Assembly (NCBI RefSeq): GCF_020782245.1
Contig: NZ_JAJGNP010000004.1
Coordinates: 1 to 64,000, forward strand
DNA length: 64,000 bases
Direction: 5' to 3'
Source: Sphingobium soli
GTDB lineage: Bacteria > Pseudomonadota > Alphaproteobacteria > Sphingomonadales > Sphingomonadaceae
Program-made: the position numbers and the translations under genes
In this document: positions 29,909 to 39,329 of the stretch, piece by piece
Numbering within the stretch: position 1 is the first letter of the stretch
How the letters are laid out: the number at the start of each line of letters is the position of its first letter
The notes under the pieces: generated by a model
Seen by the model: the letters and a program-made list of their open reading frames with translations, nothing else
The model's database searches: none
What the model was told of the DNA's origin: nothing

Positions 29909-31344
29909 TGATTGAATCCGCTTCCCTTCTGGCGGTTGCGCCGGAACTGGTCCTGACCGTCGGTGGTCTCGCTCTGATGCTGGTGGCCGCCTGGGGCGGC
30001 GAAGCGAGCAGCCGCGTCGTCAACTGGCTGGCCGTCCTGACACTGGTGCTGGCTGGCGTTGCCTTGTCGACCTCGCTCGCCAATGGCCCTGTTGCCTTCG
30101 ATGGGTTGGTGCGGGCAGACGCCTTCTCGGCGTTTGCCAAGGGCATGATCTACGCCGCCGCTGCTGCCGCCATTCTTCTCGCCCCCCGCTATTTCCAGAC
30201 GGACGGCAGGGAACGGCCCGAATATCCGGTGCTGATCCTGTTCAGCGCCATCGGCATGGGCATGATGGTGTCGGCAGGCGACCTGTTGACCCTTTATGTC
30301 GGCCTCGAAATGCAGAGCCTTGCAGCCTATGTGCTGGCAAGCTTCATGCGCCGGGACGCACGATCGTCCGAAGCGGGCCTCAAATATTTCGTGCTGGGGT
30401 CGCTGGCGAGCGGCATTCTGCTCTACGGGTCGGCGCTGCTGTACGGTTTCACCGGCACGACGGCGTTTGACGGCATTGCGGTGGCCATGGGTAACGGCGT
30501 ATCGAATGGCGAGCTGTTCGGCATGGTGTTCCTGCTGGCGGGCTTGGCTTTCAAGATGAGCGCGGTGCCGTTCCATATGTGGACCCCCGACGTCTACGAG
30601 GGCGCCCCAACCCCTGTGACGACTTTCTTCGGCAGCGCTCCCAAAGTTGCAGCTATGGCGCTGGCGGTTCGGGTCGCGATCGAAGCGCTCGGTCCTGCGG
30701 GGCTGGACTGGCAGCAGATCGTGATTTTCGTCGCGCTGGCGTCCATCATCCTGGGTGCGGTGGCGGCTATTGGTCAGACCAATATTAAGCGTCTGATGGC
30801 CTATTCATCGATCAACAATGTGGGCTTCGCGCTGATCGGCCTTGCCGCGGGCACGCCTGCTGGTGTCGCCGCAACCATGAGTTACATGGCCATCTATGTT
30901 GTCATGACGATCGGCGCTTTCGCCTGCATCCTGCAAATGCGGGACGCAGATGGCCGCCCGGTCGAAAGCATCGCCAGCCTTGCCGGACTGTCGCAGTCGC
31001 GCAAGGGTCTGGCCGCGGCCTTCGCGATCTTCATGTTCTCGATGGCCGGCATCCCGCCGCTCTTTGGCTTCTGGGCGAAGTTCCTGGTGTTCGATGCCGC
31101 GGTCGCTGCGGATCTGACTGCGCTTGCCGCCTTCGGCATCGCTGCCTCGGTGATCGGTGCTTTCTATTATCTCAAGATCATCAAGACGATCTATTTTGAC
31201 GAGCCGGCCGCAGCCTATGAAGCCAAGGGCGGAATGGTCGAAAATGTCATCCTCACCGCCTGTGCGGTGGTCATCGTCTTTGGGTATCTGCTAAACCCGG
31301 CACTCGACGCGGTCAGCGCGGCTGCTGCCGCGTCACTCTTCTGA
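29908..31344 (+). CDS. nuoN: NADH-quinone oxidoreductase subunit N
   Basis: 478 aa, third antiporter-like subunit and last nuo gene. VGLEMQSLAAYVLASFMRRDARSSEAGLKYFVLGSLASGILLYG is the conserved TM5-TM6 region, and MWTPDVYEGAPTPVTTFF follows. The stop at 31342-31344 lies directly before the birA reading frame, so birA-coaX-rnj are probably read through from the nuo promoter. Confidence 0.97.
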   Translation: MIESASLLAVAPELVLTVGGLALMLVAAWGGEASSRVVNWLAVLTLVLAGVALSTSLANGPVAFDGLVRADAFSAFAKGMIYAAAAAAILLAPRYFQTDGRERPEYPVLILFSAIGMGMMVSAGDLLTLYVGLEMQSLAAYVLASFMRRDARSSEAGLKYFVLGSLASGILLYGSALLYGFTGTTAFDGIAVAMGNGVSNGELFGMVFLLAGLAFKMSAVPFHMWTPDVYEGAPTPVTTFFGSAPKVAAMALAVRVAIEALGPAGLDWQQIVIFVALASIILGAVAAIGQTNIKRLMAYSSINNVGFALIGLAAGTPAGVAATMSYMAIYVVMTIGAFACILQMRDADGRPVESIASLAGLSQSRKGLAAAFAIFMFSMAGIPPLFGFWAKFLVFDAAVAADLTALAAFGIAASVIGAFYYLKIIKTIYFDEPAAAYEAKGGMVENVILTACAVVIVFGYLLNPALDAVSAAAAASLF

Positions 31345-31346
31345 CA

Positions 31347-32048
31347 CTGATCCGCTTCGTAGCCGAAACCGGCTCCACCAATGCCGACATGCTGGCATTG
31401 GCGGAGCAGGGCGCGCCCGAGGGCAGTTGGCTCCGCGCCGGCAGGCAGACCGGTGGTCGCGGGCGGATGGGTCGACATTGGGAAAGCCCGGCAGGCAACC
31501 TCCATTCTTCCACATTGGTCAGGGTGCGGGCTAGTGATCCGCCCGCGCATACATTGGCACTCGTCGCCGCCAATGCAGTCCACGCGCTGATTGCGCCCCT
31601 GTGCGTCGGCAATGCCCGGATTAAATGGCCCAACGACATATTGGTCGACGGCGCAAAGATCGCCGGTATCCTGCTGGAGCGGGCGGGCGACGCCGTCATT
31701 GCCGGCATCGGCGTCAACGTGACCGGTCATCCCGAAGATCTGGATCGGCCCGTCACCAGTTTGAAAGCGCAAGGCGCCATCGAAACCGATGCCGGCGCGT
31801 TGCTGGAACGCCTCGCCGCGTTGTTCACTCATTGGCTTGCGGTATGGCGCGCGCAGGGGTTGGAGCCGGTCCGGGCACACTGGCTGCTCAACGCCCATCC
31901 ACGAGGGACAGCCATGCGCGTGCTCCAGCCGAATGGCGAGCAGGTGGAAGGGGCCTTCGACACGCTGGATCAACAGGGCATGTTGATCCTTCGCTTGGCG
32001 GATGGCCAGAGCCGTGCCATTCACGCGGGCGACATCATCCTCAACTGA
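31347..32048 (+). CDS. birA: biotin--[acetyl-CoA carboxylase] ligase, non-canonical start
   Basis: About 233 aa if read from the CTG at 31347. The substrate loop [12 protein letters not shown], the catalytic KWPNDIL and the GIGVNV segment identify a class I (no DNA-binding domain) biotin ligase. The conserved ETGSTNADM that opens the catalytic domain is encoded upstream of the first ATG (31389), and there is no in-frame ATG, GTG or TTG between the nuoN stop region and this motif. Either CTG (31347 or 31341) is the start, or an ATG start would drop the motif. It biotinylates AccB. Confidence 0.8.
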   Translation: MIRFVAETGSTNADMLALAEQGAPEGSWLRAGRQTGGRGRMGRHWESPAGNLHSSTLVRVRASDPPAHTLALVAANAVHALIAPLCVGNARIKWPNDILVDGAKIAGILLERAGDAVIAGIGVNVTGHPEDLDRPVTSLKAQGAIETDAGALLERLAALFTHWLAVWRAQGLEPVRAHWLLNAHPRGTAMRVLQPNGEQVEGAFDTLDQQGMLILRLADGQSRAIHAGDIILN

Positions 32049-32059
32049 AGGGTCGGATC

Positions 32060-32842
32060 ATGCTTCTCGCGATCGACGCGGGTAATACCAATGTCGTTTT
32101 CGCCTTGCTGGAAGCAGGGACGATCCGCGCGCGGTGGCGGATTGCGACTGATCCACGCCGCACGGCCGATGAATATGCCGTATGGCTGAACCAGCTTTTG
32201 ATGCTGGAAGGCTTCACCATTGCTGATGTCAGCGCAGTAATTATCGCCACCGTGGTGCCGCGGGCGTTGCACAATCTGCAAGTGCTGGCGGACAAATATT
32301 TCAAGACATCGGCGCTGCTTGCCGGTCAAGGCGCGGTGCAATGGGGTATCCCTCTGGACGTGGCGGAGCCAGCATCCGTCGGAGCGGACCGGGTTGTAAA
32401 CGCCATTGCCGCCCACCATCTTTATCCCGAGGATTTGATCGTTATCGATTTCGGCACTGCCACCACGTTTGACGTCGTTGATTATACCGGCGCCTATAAG
32501 GGCGGCATTATTGCGCCTGGCATCAACCTGTCGCTCGATGCGCTGGTCGCCGCAGCAGCCAAGCTGCCCAAGATCGCCATTGCGCCGCCCGAAAGCCGTT
32601 CCGTGATCGGCCGCACCACCGAAGCGCAGATGCATATCGGCGTTTTCTGGGGTTATGTGGCGATGATGGAAGGGCTGGTCGCGCGCATTCGTGCGGAAAT
32701 CGGCCGGCCTGCCAAAGTGATTTCAACCGGGGGCCTTGCCGTCCTCTTTAACGACAATAGCGATATTTTCGATGCGATTGCGCCGGACCTGACAATTCAG
32801 GGCTTGGCGCTGTTGTACGAGCGGAGTTTGAATAGAGAATGA
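32060..32842 (+). CDS. coaX: type III pantothenate kinase
   Basis: 260 aa, normal for the family. The N-terminal nucleotide motif is [26 protein letters not shown] is the second phosphate-binding loop, and [23 protein letters not shown] follows. It phosphorylates pantothenate, the first step of CoA synthesis. GAAGGG lies about 8 bases before the ATG. It follows birA by 11 bases and overlaps rnj by 4. Confidence 0.96.
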   Translation: MLLAIDAGNTNVVFALLEAGTIRARWRIATDPRRTADEYAVWLNQLLMLEGFTIADVSAVIIATVVPRALHNLQVLADKYFKTSALLAGQGAVQWGIPLDVAEPASVGADRVVNAIAAHHLYPEDLIVIDFGTATTFDVVDYTGAYKGGIIAPGINLSLDALVAAAAKLPKIAIAPPESRSVIGRTTEAQMHIGVFWGYVAMMEGLVARIRAEIGRPAKVISTGGLAVLFNDNSDIFDAIAPDLTIQGLALLYERSLNRE

Positions 32843-34476
32843 CACCTGGAAATGAGCTGCTCTTCCTGGCCCTTGGCGGGTCGGGCGAGATCGGCATGAA
32901 CGTGAATCTATATGGCTGCCAAGGCAAATGGGTGATGGTCGATCTTGGCCTCACTTTCGCTGACCCGGCCTATCCGGGCGTGGAACTGATCCTGCCGGAC
33001 CTGAGCTTTATCGAGGACCGACGCGACGACCTCCTCGGCATCGTGCTTACCCATGGACATGAGGATCATATCGGCGCGATCCCTTATCTGGCCGCGGATC
33101 TTGGTGTGCCGCTCTACGCGACGCCCTTCACGGCCGGCCTCATCCGGTTGAAGCTTGAGGAAGAGGGCCTGACCAACGATGTCGAACTCAACGTCATCGA
33201 TAATGAGGGAAGCTTCGCTCTTGGTCCCTTCGGATTTCGTTATGTCCCGCTGGCGCACTCCATTCCAGAGGGCAATGCGGTACTGATCGACACGCCATAT
33301 GGGCGCATATTCCACACCGGAGACTGGAAGCTAGATGAACGCCCGCTTCTGGGCCAACCGTCCACGCCCGAAGAATTGTCGGCGATCGGTGATGAAGGGG
33401 TATTGGCGCTGGTGTGCGATAGCACCAATGTGTTCAATGCAGAGGCGAGCGGATCCGAAGGCGATGTGCGCGAAGGCCTGATGCAGACCGTCGCCAGCGC
33501 AAAGGGGCGCGTGCTGGTGACGACCTTTGCCTCCAATGCCGCGCGTTTGCAGACTTTGGGCGAAGTCGCCAACGCGACGGGGCGCAAATTGTGCGTCGCC
33601 GGCCGTTCGCTGGACCGGATTATTGGGACCGCGAAGGCCGCGGGCTATCTCAAGGATTTTCCGCCGACGGTCGATTGGGACGACGTGATGGCCTTGCCGC
33701 GCAGCGAGGTGATGATCATCGCGACAGGCGGGCAGGGGGAGGCCCGCGCGGCGCTGTCGCGCATTGCCTTCAACAGCCATCCGATCAAACTGGCCGAAGG
33801 CGACATGGTTGTCTTTTCCTCCAAGCAGATACCCGGAAACGAGATTGCGATCGGCCGCATTCAGAATGCACTGGCGATGGCTGGCGTGTTGATGGTCACC
33901 GATCGCCAGGCCGAGGTTCATGTGTCCGGCCATCCCGGCCGACCGGAACTGGAAGCTATGTATCGCTGGATCCGGCCGGACATTCTCCTGCCGGTGCATG
34001 GTGAGCGTCGGCATATGGCGGAACAGGCGCGGCTGGGGCTGGCAAATGGCATTCGCCATGCACCGGTTCAATCCAATGGCGATTTGCTGCGACTGGCTCC
34101 CGGGGCGCCGGAAATCATTGGCCGTCAGGAAACCGGGCGATTGGTCTTGGATGGCGACGTCATCCTGCCGGCGGATGGGACGACAATCAACGAGCGTCGC
34201 AAGCTGGGTCTTCACGGTCAGATCAGCGTCGCTGTCGCCATTGATCGAAAGGGGAAGCTGATCGGGAGCCCGGCGTTGCGAACGCAGGGCGTGCCGGTCG
34301 AAGAGGATAAGGCGGCTTTCCTGGAAGAAGCTGCGCAAGAGGTCGGATCGGTTATCGCCAAGGGCTCACAGGAGGACGAGGCCCTGAGAGAGCGCGTCCG
34401 TCTGGCCGTTCGACGCACGGCGACGCGCTGGACAGGCAAAAAGCCTTTGGTGGACGTGCTCCTCATTCGCGCCTAA
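32839..34476 (+). CDS. rnj: ribonuclease J
   Basis: 545 aa metallo-beta-lactamase/beta-CASP nuclease. The metal site is [26 protein letters not shown] continues the fold, and the beta-CASP motifs include [11 protein letters not shown] and the later [28 protein letters not shown]. It acts as a 5'-3' exo- and endoribonuclease in RNA turnover, found in alphas alongside RNase E. The ATG overlaps coaX by 4 bases. DUF1467 follows 9 bases after the stop. Confidence 0.95.
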   Translation: MTPGNELLFLALGGSGEIGMNVNLYGCQGKWVMVDLGLTFADPAYPGVELILPDLSFIEDRRDDLLGIVLTHGHEDHIGAIPYLAADLGVPLYATPFTAGLIRLKLEEEGLTNDVELNVIDNEGSFALGPFGFRYVPLAHSIPEGNAVLIDTPYGRIFHTGDWKLDERPLLGQPSTPEELSAIGDEGVLALVCDSTNVFNAEASGSEGDVREGLMQTVASAKGRVLVTTFASNAARLQTLGEVANATGRKLCVAGRSLDRIIGTAKAAGYLKDFPPTVDWDDVMALPRSEVMIIATGGQGEARAALSRIAFNSHPIKLAEGDMVVFSSKQIPGNEIAIGRIQNALAMAGVLMVTDRQAEVHVSGHPGRPELEAMYRWIRPDILLPVHGERRHMAEQARLGLANGIRHAPVQSNGDLLRLAPGAPEIIGRQETGRLVLDGDVILPADGTTINERRKLGLHGQISVAVAIDRKGKLIGSPALRTQGVPVEEDKAAFLEEAAQEVGSVIAKGSQEDEALRERVRLAVRRTATRWTGKKPLVDVLLIRA

Positions 34477-34485
34477 TCAGGCCAC

Positions 34486-34758
34486 ATGAACTGGTACGCG
34501 ATTTTCGCCATTTATTTTTTGATGTGGGTCATATGCGCCTTCGTCATGCTGCCTTTCGGACTGCGCACGCCCGACGAAACGGGTGAGGCGCTGCTCCGGG
34601 GGCAGGCGGACAGTGCGCCCAGCAATTTCCGCCCAGGAATAGTGGTGCTCCGCGCCACGATCTTATCGGCCTTTTTATTCGGTCTTTATTATCTGAATTA
34701 TACCCAAGGTTGGGTCACGATCGACATGGTTCCGGGGTACCGCTCCGCCTCATCGTAG
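34486..34758 (+). CDS. DUF1467 family small membrane protein
   Basis: 90 aa with two helices (residues about 5-25 and 55-72) and the family-typical FAIYFLMWVICAFVMLPFGLRTPDETGEALLRGQ...APS. Function unknown. In many Alphaproteobacteria this gene sits next to rnj and often proS; here proS is not in the window. The end is followed by 233 bases with no recognisable gene. Confidence 0.88.
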   Translation: MNWYAIFAIYFLMWVICAFVMLPFGLRTPDETGEALLRGQADSAPSNFRPGIVVLRATILSAFLFGLYYLNYTQGWVTIDMVPGYRSASS

Positions 34759-34991
34759 CGGGTGGCCGCAGCGGCTGAGGCGGGGGAAGGCAACAGATCC
34801 GTCGCAAGGGGCAGCGCCCTATAGTCGAGTTCGACGCCAAATGGCGTCTGCCGGTGGTGCGATATCTTCCAGACAACAGCCTCTGCGAAGGCGGGGCAGT
34901 ATCTTCGTGGCGACACGTTCGCTCATGCCCTTTGGTTCGAGCCATAGCGACCGTGATGTCGTCAATGGCGGCCTCAGCGCGATAACCAATC
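34759..34991. other. unassigned spacer between DUF1467 and the coiled-coil gene
   Basis: 233 bases of moderate GC with no protein or RNA gene I can support and no clear terminator. Small reading frames cross it on both strands but show no family resemblance. The two neighbouring genes converge here. Confidence 0.5.
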
Positions 34992-37664
34992 CTATTGCCG
35001 GAGCCGCTCTATCGCCTGCGCAAGGGCGACGTAGAGTTTGCCCATGTCCGATGACAGGATCGCAACGCCCAGCGCGTTGCCATCGCGCGAGGACAGGATC
35101 ACGCGCAACATGGCTTCGAAGTCATGGATATAGCGGTTCACATGATCGCGAAATTCCGCATCGTCGTCATAATGCAGGGCTATCTCACGCGATTCCCCGG
35201 CATCAAGCAGTTTGACGGCGCGACGGGTGAATACGCCACGATCGCCCTTGAGATAGGCCGACCAAGCGGAATCGGTGACATCGTTCGACAATATCTTGGC
35301 GACATCGATCGCGGTGCTGTTGAGCGATTCGATCAGCAAGGCCGAACGGCGGGCGAAGTGATCGCGATCGCGTTCTTCCGTCGCATGTCTGGCTTCTTCG
35401 ATGCGCTGATCAATGCTGGCACTGGTGTCGGCAATCGTCAGGAGCTGGCGGGTCAGCCGTTCCGATGCCTGTTGTGCAGCCTTCACCGCTTCGTCGGCAA
35501 CCTGAGCTATCTGGGCGATCTGGGCGGTCACCTTCTCGCTGATGACGCCTTCAACGGCCTGCTCGCTGGCATCTGCCAATTGTTTAGCGGCATCCGGAAT
35601 GACCCGTCCAAGCGCCTGACGGGCACGCTCGGCCGCTTGTTCAGCGGTGTCCTTGACGCGCAGAAGCGCCGTCACGAGGAGGGGGCCTGCGCCTTCGGTA
35701 ATGCGGCTTGCATCCTGATGTGCCGCATCCAGCGCCGCGCGCAACCGGTCTATAAGGTCACGATTGGCTTCCAATCCACCCTGTGTGCTTTCAAGCCATT
35801 CGGTAAGGCGCGCACCCTGACCACGCAACAAGGCTTCCGCCTCCTCGGCACGACCGACCAGGGCTTGGGAAATGGCCTCCAATCGTTCCATCTCCGGCGC
35901 GGTGTCGCCCAGCAGACTGCGGCTCTGCTCCATCCTGCTGTCGAACCGGTCCAGCGCGGCGGGATAAGTTTCGTCCAGTTCGCGAACGCTCGCGTCGAGC
36001 GCAACCATCAGCGTCTCTGCGTTGCCGATCAGCCGGTCCGCAGTCGCGCCGCCAGCATTCAGCGCCTCATCGATTCGTCGGGTTTCCGCCGTCAGTCGTT
36101 CCAGCGCCCCGGTCAGCCTCTGGTTCCTGGCCATTGCTGACTGTTCCAGAGCCTCGAACCGCGTTTCCGCCGCACTCGCGCTGTCCTGCAATTCGACATG
36201 AAGGCTGGTGAGCAGAGTGCGCTGCCCTTCAACCATGTCGTTAATCTGATGCAGACGGCCTTCAACATCACCGATCGCGTCGGTCAGGCCCACCACGGTT
36301 TCGTTGCCGATCATGTCCAGATGGGTGCGCGAACGGAAAATGAGATCGGTGAGCGCGTCCGACTGGAAGCTCAACCTGCCGTCAGTGAGTGCCAGCGCCT
36401 CCTGCGCCTGATCGAGCGCCGCGCCCAGCCGGCCCCGCAAATCCTGCTCGATATGATCCATGTCGCGGGCCAACGCGGTGAGCGCCTGTTCGCTGCTGGC
36501 GTCGATGCCTGTCTGCGCGGCCGCCACCAGCGCCGTTAGCGAATCGGCGCGCCGGGTCAGACTCTCGTCGATCGTCGAGAGCGTCTGTCGTGTTCTTTGC
36601 GCCACTGCGTTCAAGCGCTCGTCGATTACCGCTTGGGTTGTTTCCAGATCATCCAACAGAGCGGTGCGGACCTGTTCGCTGGTGCGGGCGAGCCCGTCCT
36701 GCGCGCCTTCGATTAGCTGCGAGAGCGCCGCACACTGGTCTTCCAGCTGCGCCCGGCTGTGGTCCATCGCCAGACGCGCACCCGTGGCGGTTGCCTCGAT
36801 CCGATTTGCGGCGATGTCCGCCATACCCGACACTTCGTCGCTGGATGCGCGGGTGGCTTCCTGCAACTGGCTTAGCTGGCTGGTCAGGCTCTTGGTGGCG
36901 GCCAGCATGCGCGCGCGCGCGTCGTCAGACAATTCGGTGAGCCCGTGTAGCCGCGTTTCCAGCGTATCGATTCGCTCGCCCAGGGCGTGACCATTGTCCA
37001 TGATCTGCGCGGCGATGCGCGCGCTACGCTCCTCAAGGGTCGGGATGGATGCGATCAGCGCCTCCATCCGATTGAGAAGGGCTGCGCCGGCGTGCTCGGC
37101 TGCCTCGGCGCGATCTGCTGTCACTTGCGCACGGCTTGCAATCAGCTCAGCCGACGCTTCCATATTGCTGCTCGCAGCGGCACCATAGCTGTCGAGCAGT
37201 TCGGCCTGATCCTGCATCGTCCGGCGCGCCGATTCCAGCTGGGTCACAATATGACCAAGGCGCAATTCCAGCAGATCGGCTTCTGCGCGCATTGCGCGCG
37301 CCGTATCGCGATAGCGCCGCGATTCCGTCCTGCTGTTCCTCATCACCAACATATGGACAACGCACAACAGGATGAGCGGCACGGCCATGGTGGCAACCGC
37401 TTGGCTCCACCCAGCCGGGCCGGCGCGCAACTGGCCAGAGACCATTACGCTCCAGCCCGCAAAAACAATCCAAGCCAGCGCCAGAATGGCAAGCGCGGCC
37501 GTGACCGGGCGCGTCCATTTAGCGTCCCGATCATTGGTCGCTGGCGCCTCGTCAATGTCCATGACGGCCTGTTTCAACAACAAGATGTCATCGGATTGCG
37601 CCTGTGATTCCGTCGCGATCGGTTCATCGCGCCAAAAATCGACGATTGTGCTGCCCCCTGTCAT
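34992..37664 (-). CDS. 890-aa membrane-anchored coiled-coil protein
   Basis: 890 aa. Two membrane helices lie near residues 53-75 and 87-108; the N-terminus is acidic and cytoplasmic. Residues about 110-770 are a very long helical/coiled-coil stretch with heptad repeats and apolipoprotein-like pseudo-repeats. The C-terminal 120 residues (ARRSALLIESLNSTAIDVAKILSNDVTD... YVALAQAIERL) look globular and conserved. Function unknown. The architecture is reminiscent of polar scaffold or cell-envelope spacer proteins of Alphaproteobacteria, but that is inference. It is divergent from the Hpt-domain gene with an 80-base shared promoter region. Confidence 0.85.
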   Translation of the reverse strand: MTGGSTIVDFWRDEPIATESQAQSDDILLLKQAVMDIDEAPATNDRDAKWTRPVTAALAILALAWIVFAGWSVMVSGQLRAGPAGWSQAVATMAVPLILLCVVHMLVMRNSRTESRRYRDTARAMRAEADLLELRLGHIVTQLESARRTMQDQAELLDSYGAAASSNMEASAELIASRAQVTADRAEAAEHAGAALLNRMEALIASIPTLEERSARIAAQIMDNGHALGERIDTLETRLHGLTELSDDARARMLAATKSLTSQLSQLQEATRASSDEVSGMADIAANRIEATATGARLAMDHSRAQLEDQCAALSQLIEGAQDGLARTSEQVRTALLDDLETTQAVIDERLNAVAQRTRQTLSTIDESLTRRADSLTALVAAAQTGIDASSEQALTALARDMDHIEQDLRGRLGAALDQAQEALALTDGRLSFQSDALTDLIFRSRTHLDMIGNETVVGLTDAIGDVEGRLHQINDMVEGQRTLLTSLHVELQDSASAAETRFEALEQSAMARNQRLTGALERLTAETRRIDEALNAGGATADRLIGNAETLMVALDASVRELDETYPAALDRFDSRMEQSRSLLGDTAPEMERLEAISQALVGRAEEAEALLRGQGARLTEWLESTQGGLEANRDLIDRLRAALDAAHQDASRITEGAGPLLVTALLRVKDTAEQAAERARQALGRVIPDAAKQLADASEQAVEGVISEKVTAQIAQIAQVADEAVKAAQQASERLTRQLLTIADTSASIDQRIEEARHATEERDRDHFARRSALLIESLNSTAIDVAKILSNDVTDSAWSAYLKGDRGVFTRRAVKLLDAGESREIALHYDDDAEFRDHVNRYIHDFEAMLRVILSSRDGNALGVAILSSDMGKLYVALAQAIERLRQ

Positions 37665-37744
37665 TTCACCACCTTAACAGCTTTTACGCGCGGGCAAATG
37701 CCCCGTTACCAAAACTTAACGCAAGCCAGATAGCGTTGGTCGCC

Positions 37745-38047
37745 ATGTCCTATGATCCTGGCGCTCTCGATGCGGCATTGGCCGCCGCCGTTGGCGACGA
37801 TACCGCGCTTATCGCGGATTTGCGTGTCGCGTTCCTGGAAAGCGCCAGCCGCCAGATAGATTTGCTGGGCAGGGCGCGTTGCGATGCCAACTGGCATCTG
37901 GCTGCCTGGCGGCTGAAAGGCCTGGCGGCGAGCTTTGGCCTCACATCCCTGATGGCGCTGGCGGAAGAAGCGGCACAGTCGGCGCCCGGCGATCCCAAAA
38001 TCCTGCGTCGGCTTCAGGCGACTCTCGATACCTTGGCTCGCGACTGA
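37745..38047 (+). CDS. Hpt-domain protein lacking the phosphoacceptor histidine
   Basis: 100 aa four-helix Hpt fold. The motif normally reading H-x-L-K-G-x-A-x-x-x-G is here W-R-L-K-G-L-A-A-S-F-G, with Trp55 (37907-37909) at the His position. A His occurs four residues earlier (WHLAAWRLKG) but not in the motif register. The rest of the fold (FLESASRQIDLLGRA before, LAEEAAQSAPGD after) is normal. It cannot relay phosphate in the usual way, so it may bind receivers or kinases as a decoy or adaptor. First gene of a run with 38120 and 39330. Confidence 0.82.
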   Translation: MSYDPGALDAALAAAVGDDTALIADLRVAFLESASRQIDLLGRARCDANWHLAAWRLKGLAASFGLTSLMALAEEAAQSAPGDPKILRRLQATLDTLARD

Positions 38048-38119
38048 TACCGGGCTTGCGTCCGTTGCTTGCGCTTGCGAAAAGGTAGTCAGTCAAGAAC
38101 GGGTCGTCGTCATTACATC

Positions 38120-39286
38120 ATGAGTTTCGCCGCAATTTTGAGCGCCAGTCGCGCACCCGCCGATTCGTCGGGGGGCCTGCGCGCCTGTCTGCATTTCGCG
38201 GGGCAGACCCTGGTCGAATATCAGGCGCGTCAGGCCGTGCGTGCTGGGGCGGACCGGATTTTCGTAATGGTCAGCGTCATCACGCCTGCCCTGTCGCAGG
38301 CGGTCGATCGTTTGAGTGCGGACGGGATCGCTGTCGCGCTGGTCCGGGATATGGTGTCGATGGTGCGTGACGCGCCGCGCGATGCCGACGTCTTGCTGAT
38401 CGCGGACGGCGCGATCGTCAGCCAGGCGCATGTCGATCATCTGGGTTCGGCGATGGGCGATACATTGCTGGTCGCCGACGATTCCCGCGCAAGCGCCCCA
38501 TTGGAAAGGATCGACGCCGGTCAGCGCTGGGCCGGCTTGGCGCGCATAAGTCCTGCCCTTTTGTTCGGAACGCTCGACATGATCGGCGACTGGGACCTGG
38601 CGTTGACGCTGGTCCGGAGCGCGGTTCAGAAGGGCGCGCGTAGGATCACCGTGCCAGAGGCTGACCTGCTCGAAGGCAGGGCGGCCATGGTCGAAAGCCA
38701 GCAACAAGCCGATCTTGTCGCGCAGGCCATAACCTCTGCAGGGGCCGATCGCGCCTATGACAGGGGCGGCCTGGAACATTATGTTCTTGCGCCGTTGGCA
38801 CGATCCATCGGCGGAGCCCTGATGCGGCTGCAAGTGCCCGCCTTTCAGGTGCGTATTGGCGCGATGGCGCTCGCGGCAATCGCTCTTGTTCCCATTGAGC
38901 TATCCTGGGTTCTGCCGGGTTTTTGCCTGATGCTGGTTGCCATCCTGCTGTGCGATTCCGCCGATCGTCTGGACGAACTGGCATTGCGCCCGCCCCCGCG
39001 AGGGTGGACTGCCTTCGTCGCGCCTGCCTTGACCCTCATCGGTATCGCTCTCGCTGGCGAAAGTGCGGTCGCATTTGATCTAGCCATGTTGGTGATGCTG
39101 CTCACGCTGGCGGTTCGCTGGCGACGGTTGGGAGGGGCAATGCCCTGGATGGTTTTTACGCCAGCGACACTTCTGGTCTTGTTGATTATCGGGGGTGCGC
39201 TGGGCTTCATGCAGGAAGCCTACCGCTTAGGAATGCTTGCCGCCATCGCATCAGCAGGCGCGCTTATCCTGCGGCGGCCAGCCTGA
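38120..39286 (+). CDS. degenerate nucleotidyltransferase/CDP-alcohol transferase-like membrane protein
   Basis: 388 aa. The N-terminal about 230 residues have the layout of a sugar/MobA-like nucleotidyltransferase, but the glycine-rich G-loop is not recognisable (LSASRAPADSSGGLRAC...). The C-terminal 160 residues have five or so hydrophobic helices; LARSIGGALMRLQVPAFQVR resembles the entry of CDP-alcohol phosphatidyltransferases, yet the DGxxAR active motif is replaced by CDSADRLDELALR. Both halves look catalytically altered. Assigned from pattern only. Between the two pseudo-signalling genes in one orientation. Confidence 0.6.
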   Translation: MSFAAILSASRAPADSSGGLRACLHFAGQTLVEYQARQAVRAGADRIFVMVSVITPALSQAVDRLSADGIAVALVRDMVSMVRDAPRDADVLLIADGAIVSQAHVDHLGSAMGDTLLVADDSRASAPLERIDAGQRWAGLARISPALLFGTLDMIGDWDLALTLVRSAVQKGARRITVPEADLLEGRAAMVESQQQADLVAQAITSAGADRAYDRGGLEHYVLAPLARSIGGALMRLQVPAFQVRIGAMALAAIALVPIELSWVLPGFCLMLVAILLCDSADRLDELALRPPPRGWTAFVAPALTLIGIALAGESAVAFDLAMLVMLLTLAVRWRRLGGAMPWMVFTPATLLVLLIIGGALGFMQEAYRLGMLAAIASAGALILRRPA

Positions 39287-39302
39287 ATTTTTCCTCGCAC
39301 GG

Positions 39303-39318
39303 TTTAGTGCATTTTAAC
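39303..39318 (+). promoter_or_regulatory. candidate CtrA-type box upstream of the pseudo-kinase
   Basis: TTTA (39303-39306), seven bases, then TTAAC (39314-39318): one mismatch to the alphaproteobacterial CtrA consensus TTAA-N7-TTAA(C). It is 11 bases before the first possible start of the kinase gene. A single match in AT-rich spacer could be chance. Confidence 0.35.
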
Positions 39319-39329
39319 GACGTGCATTT

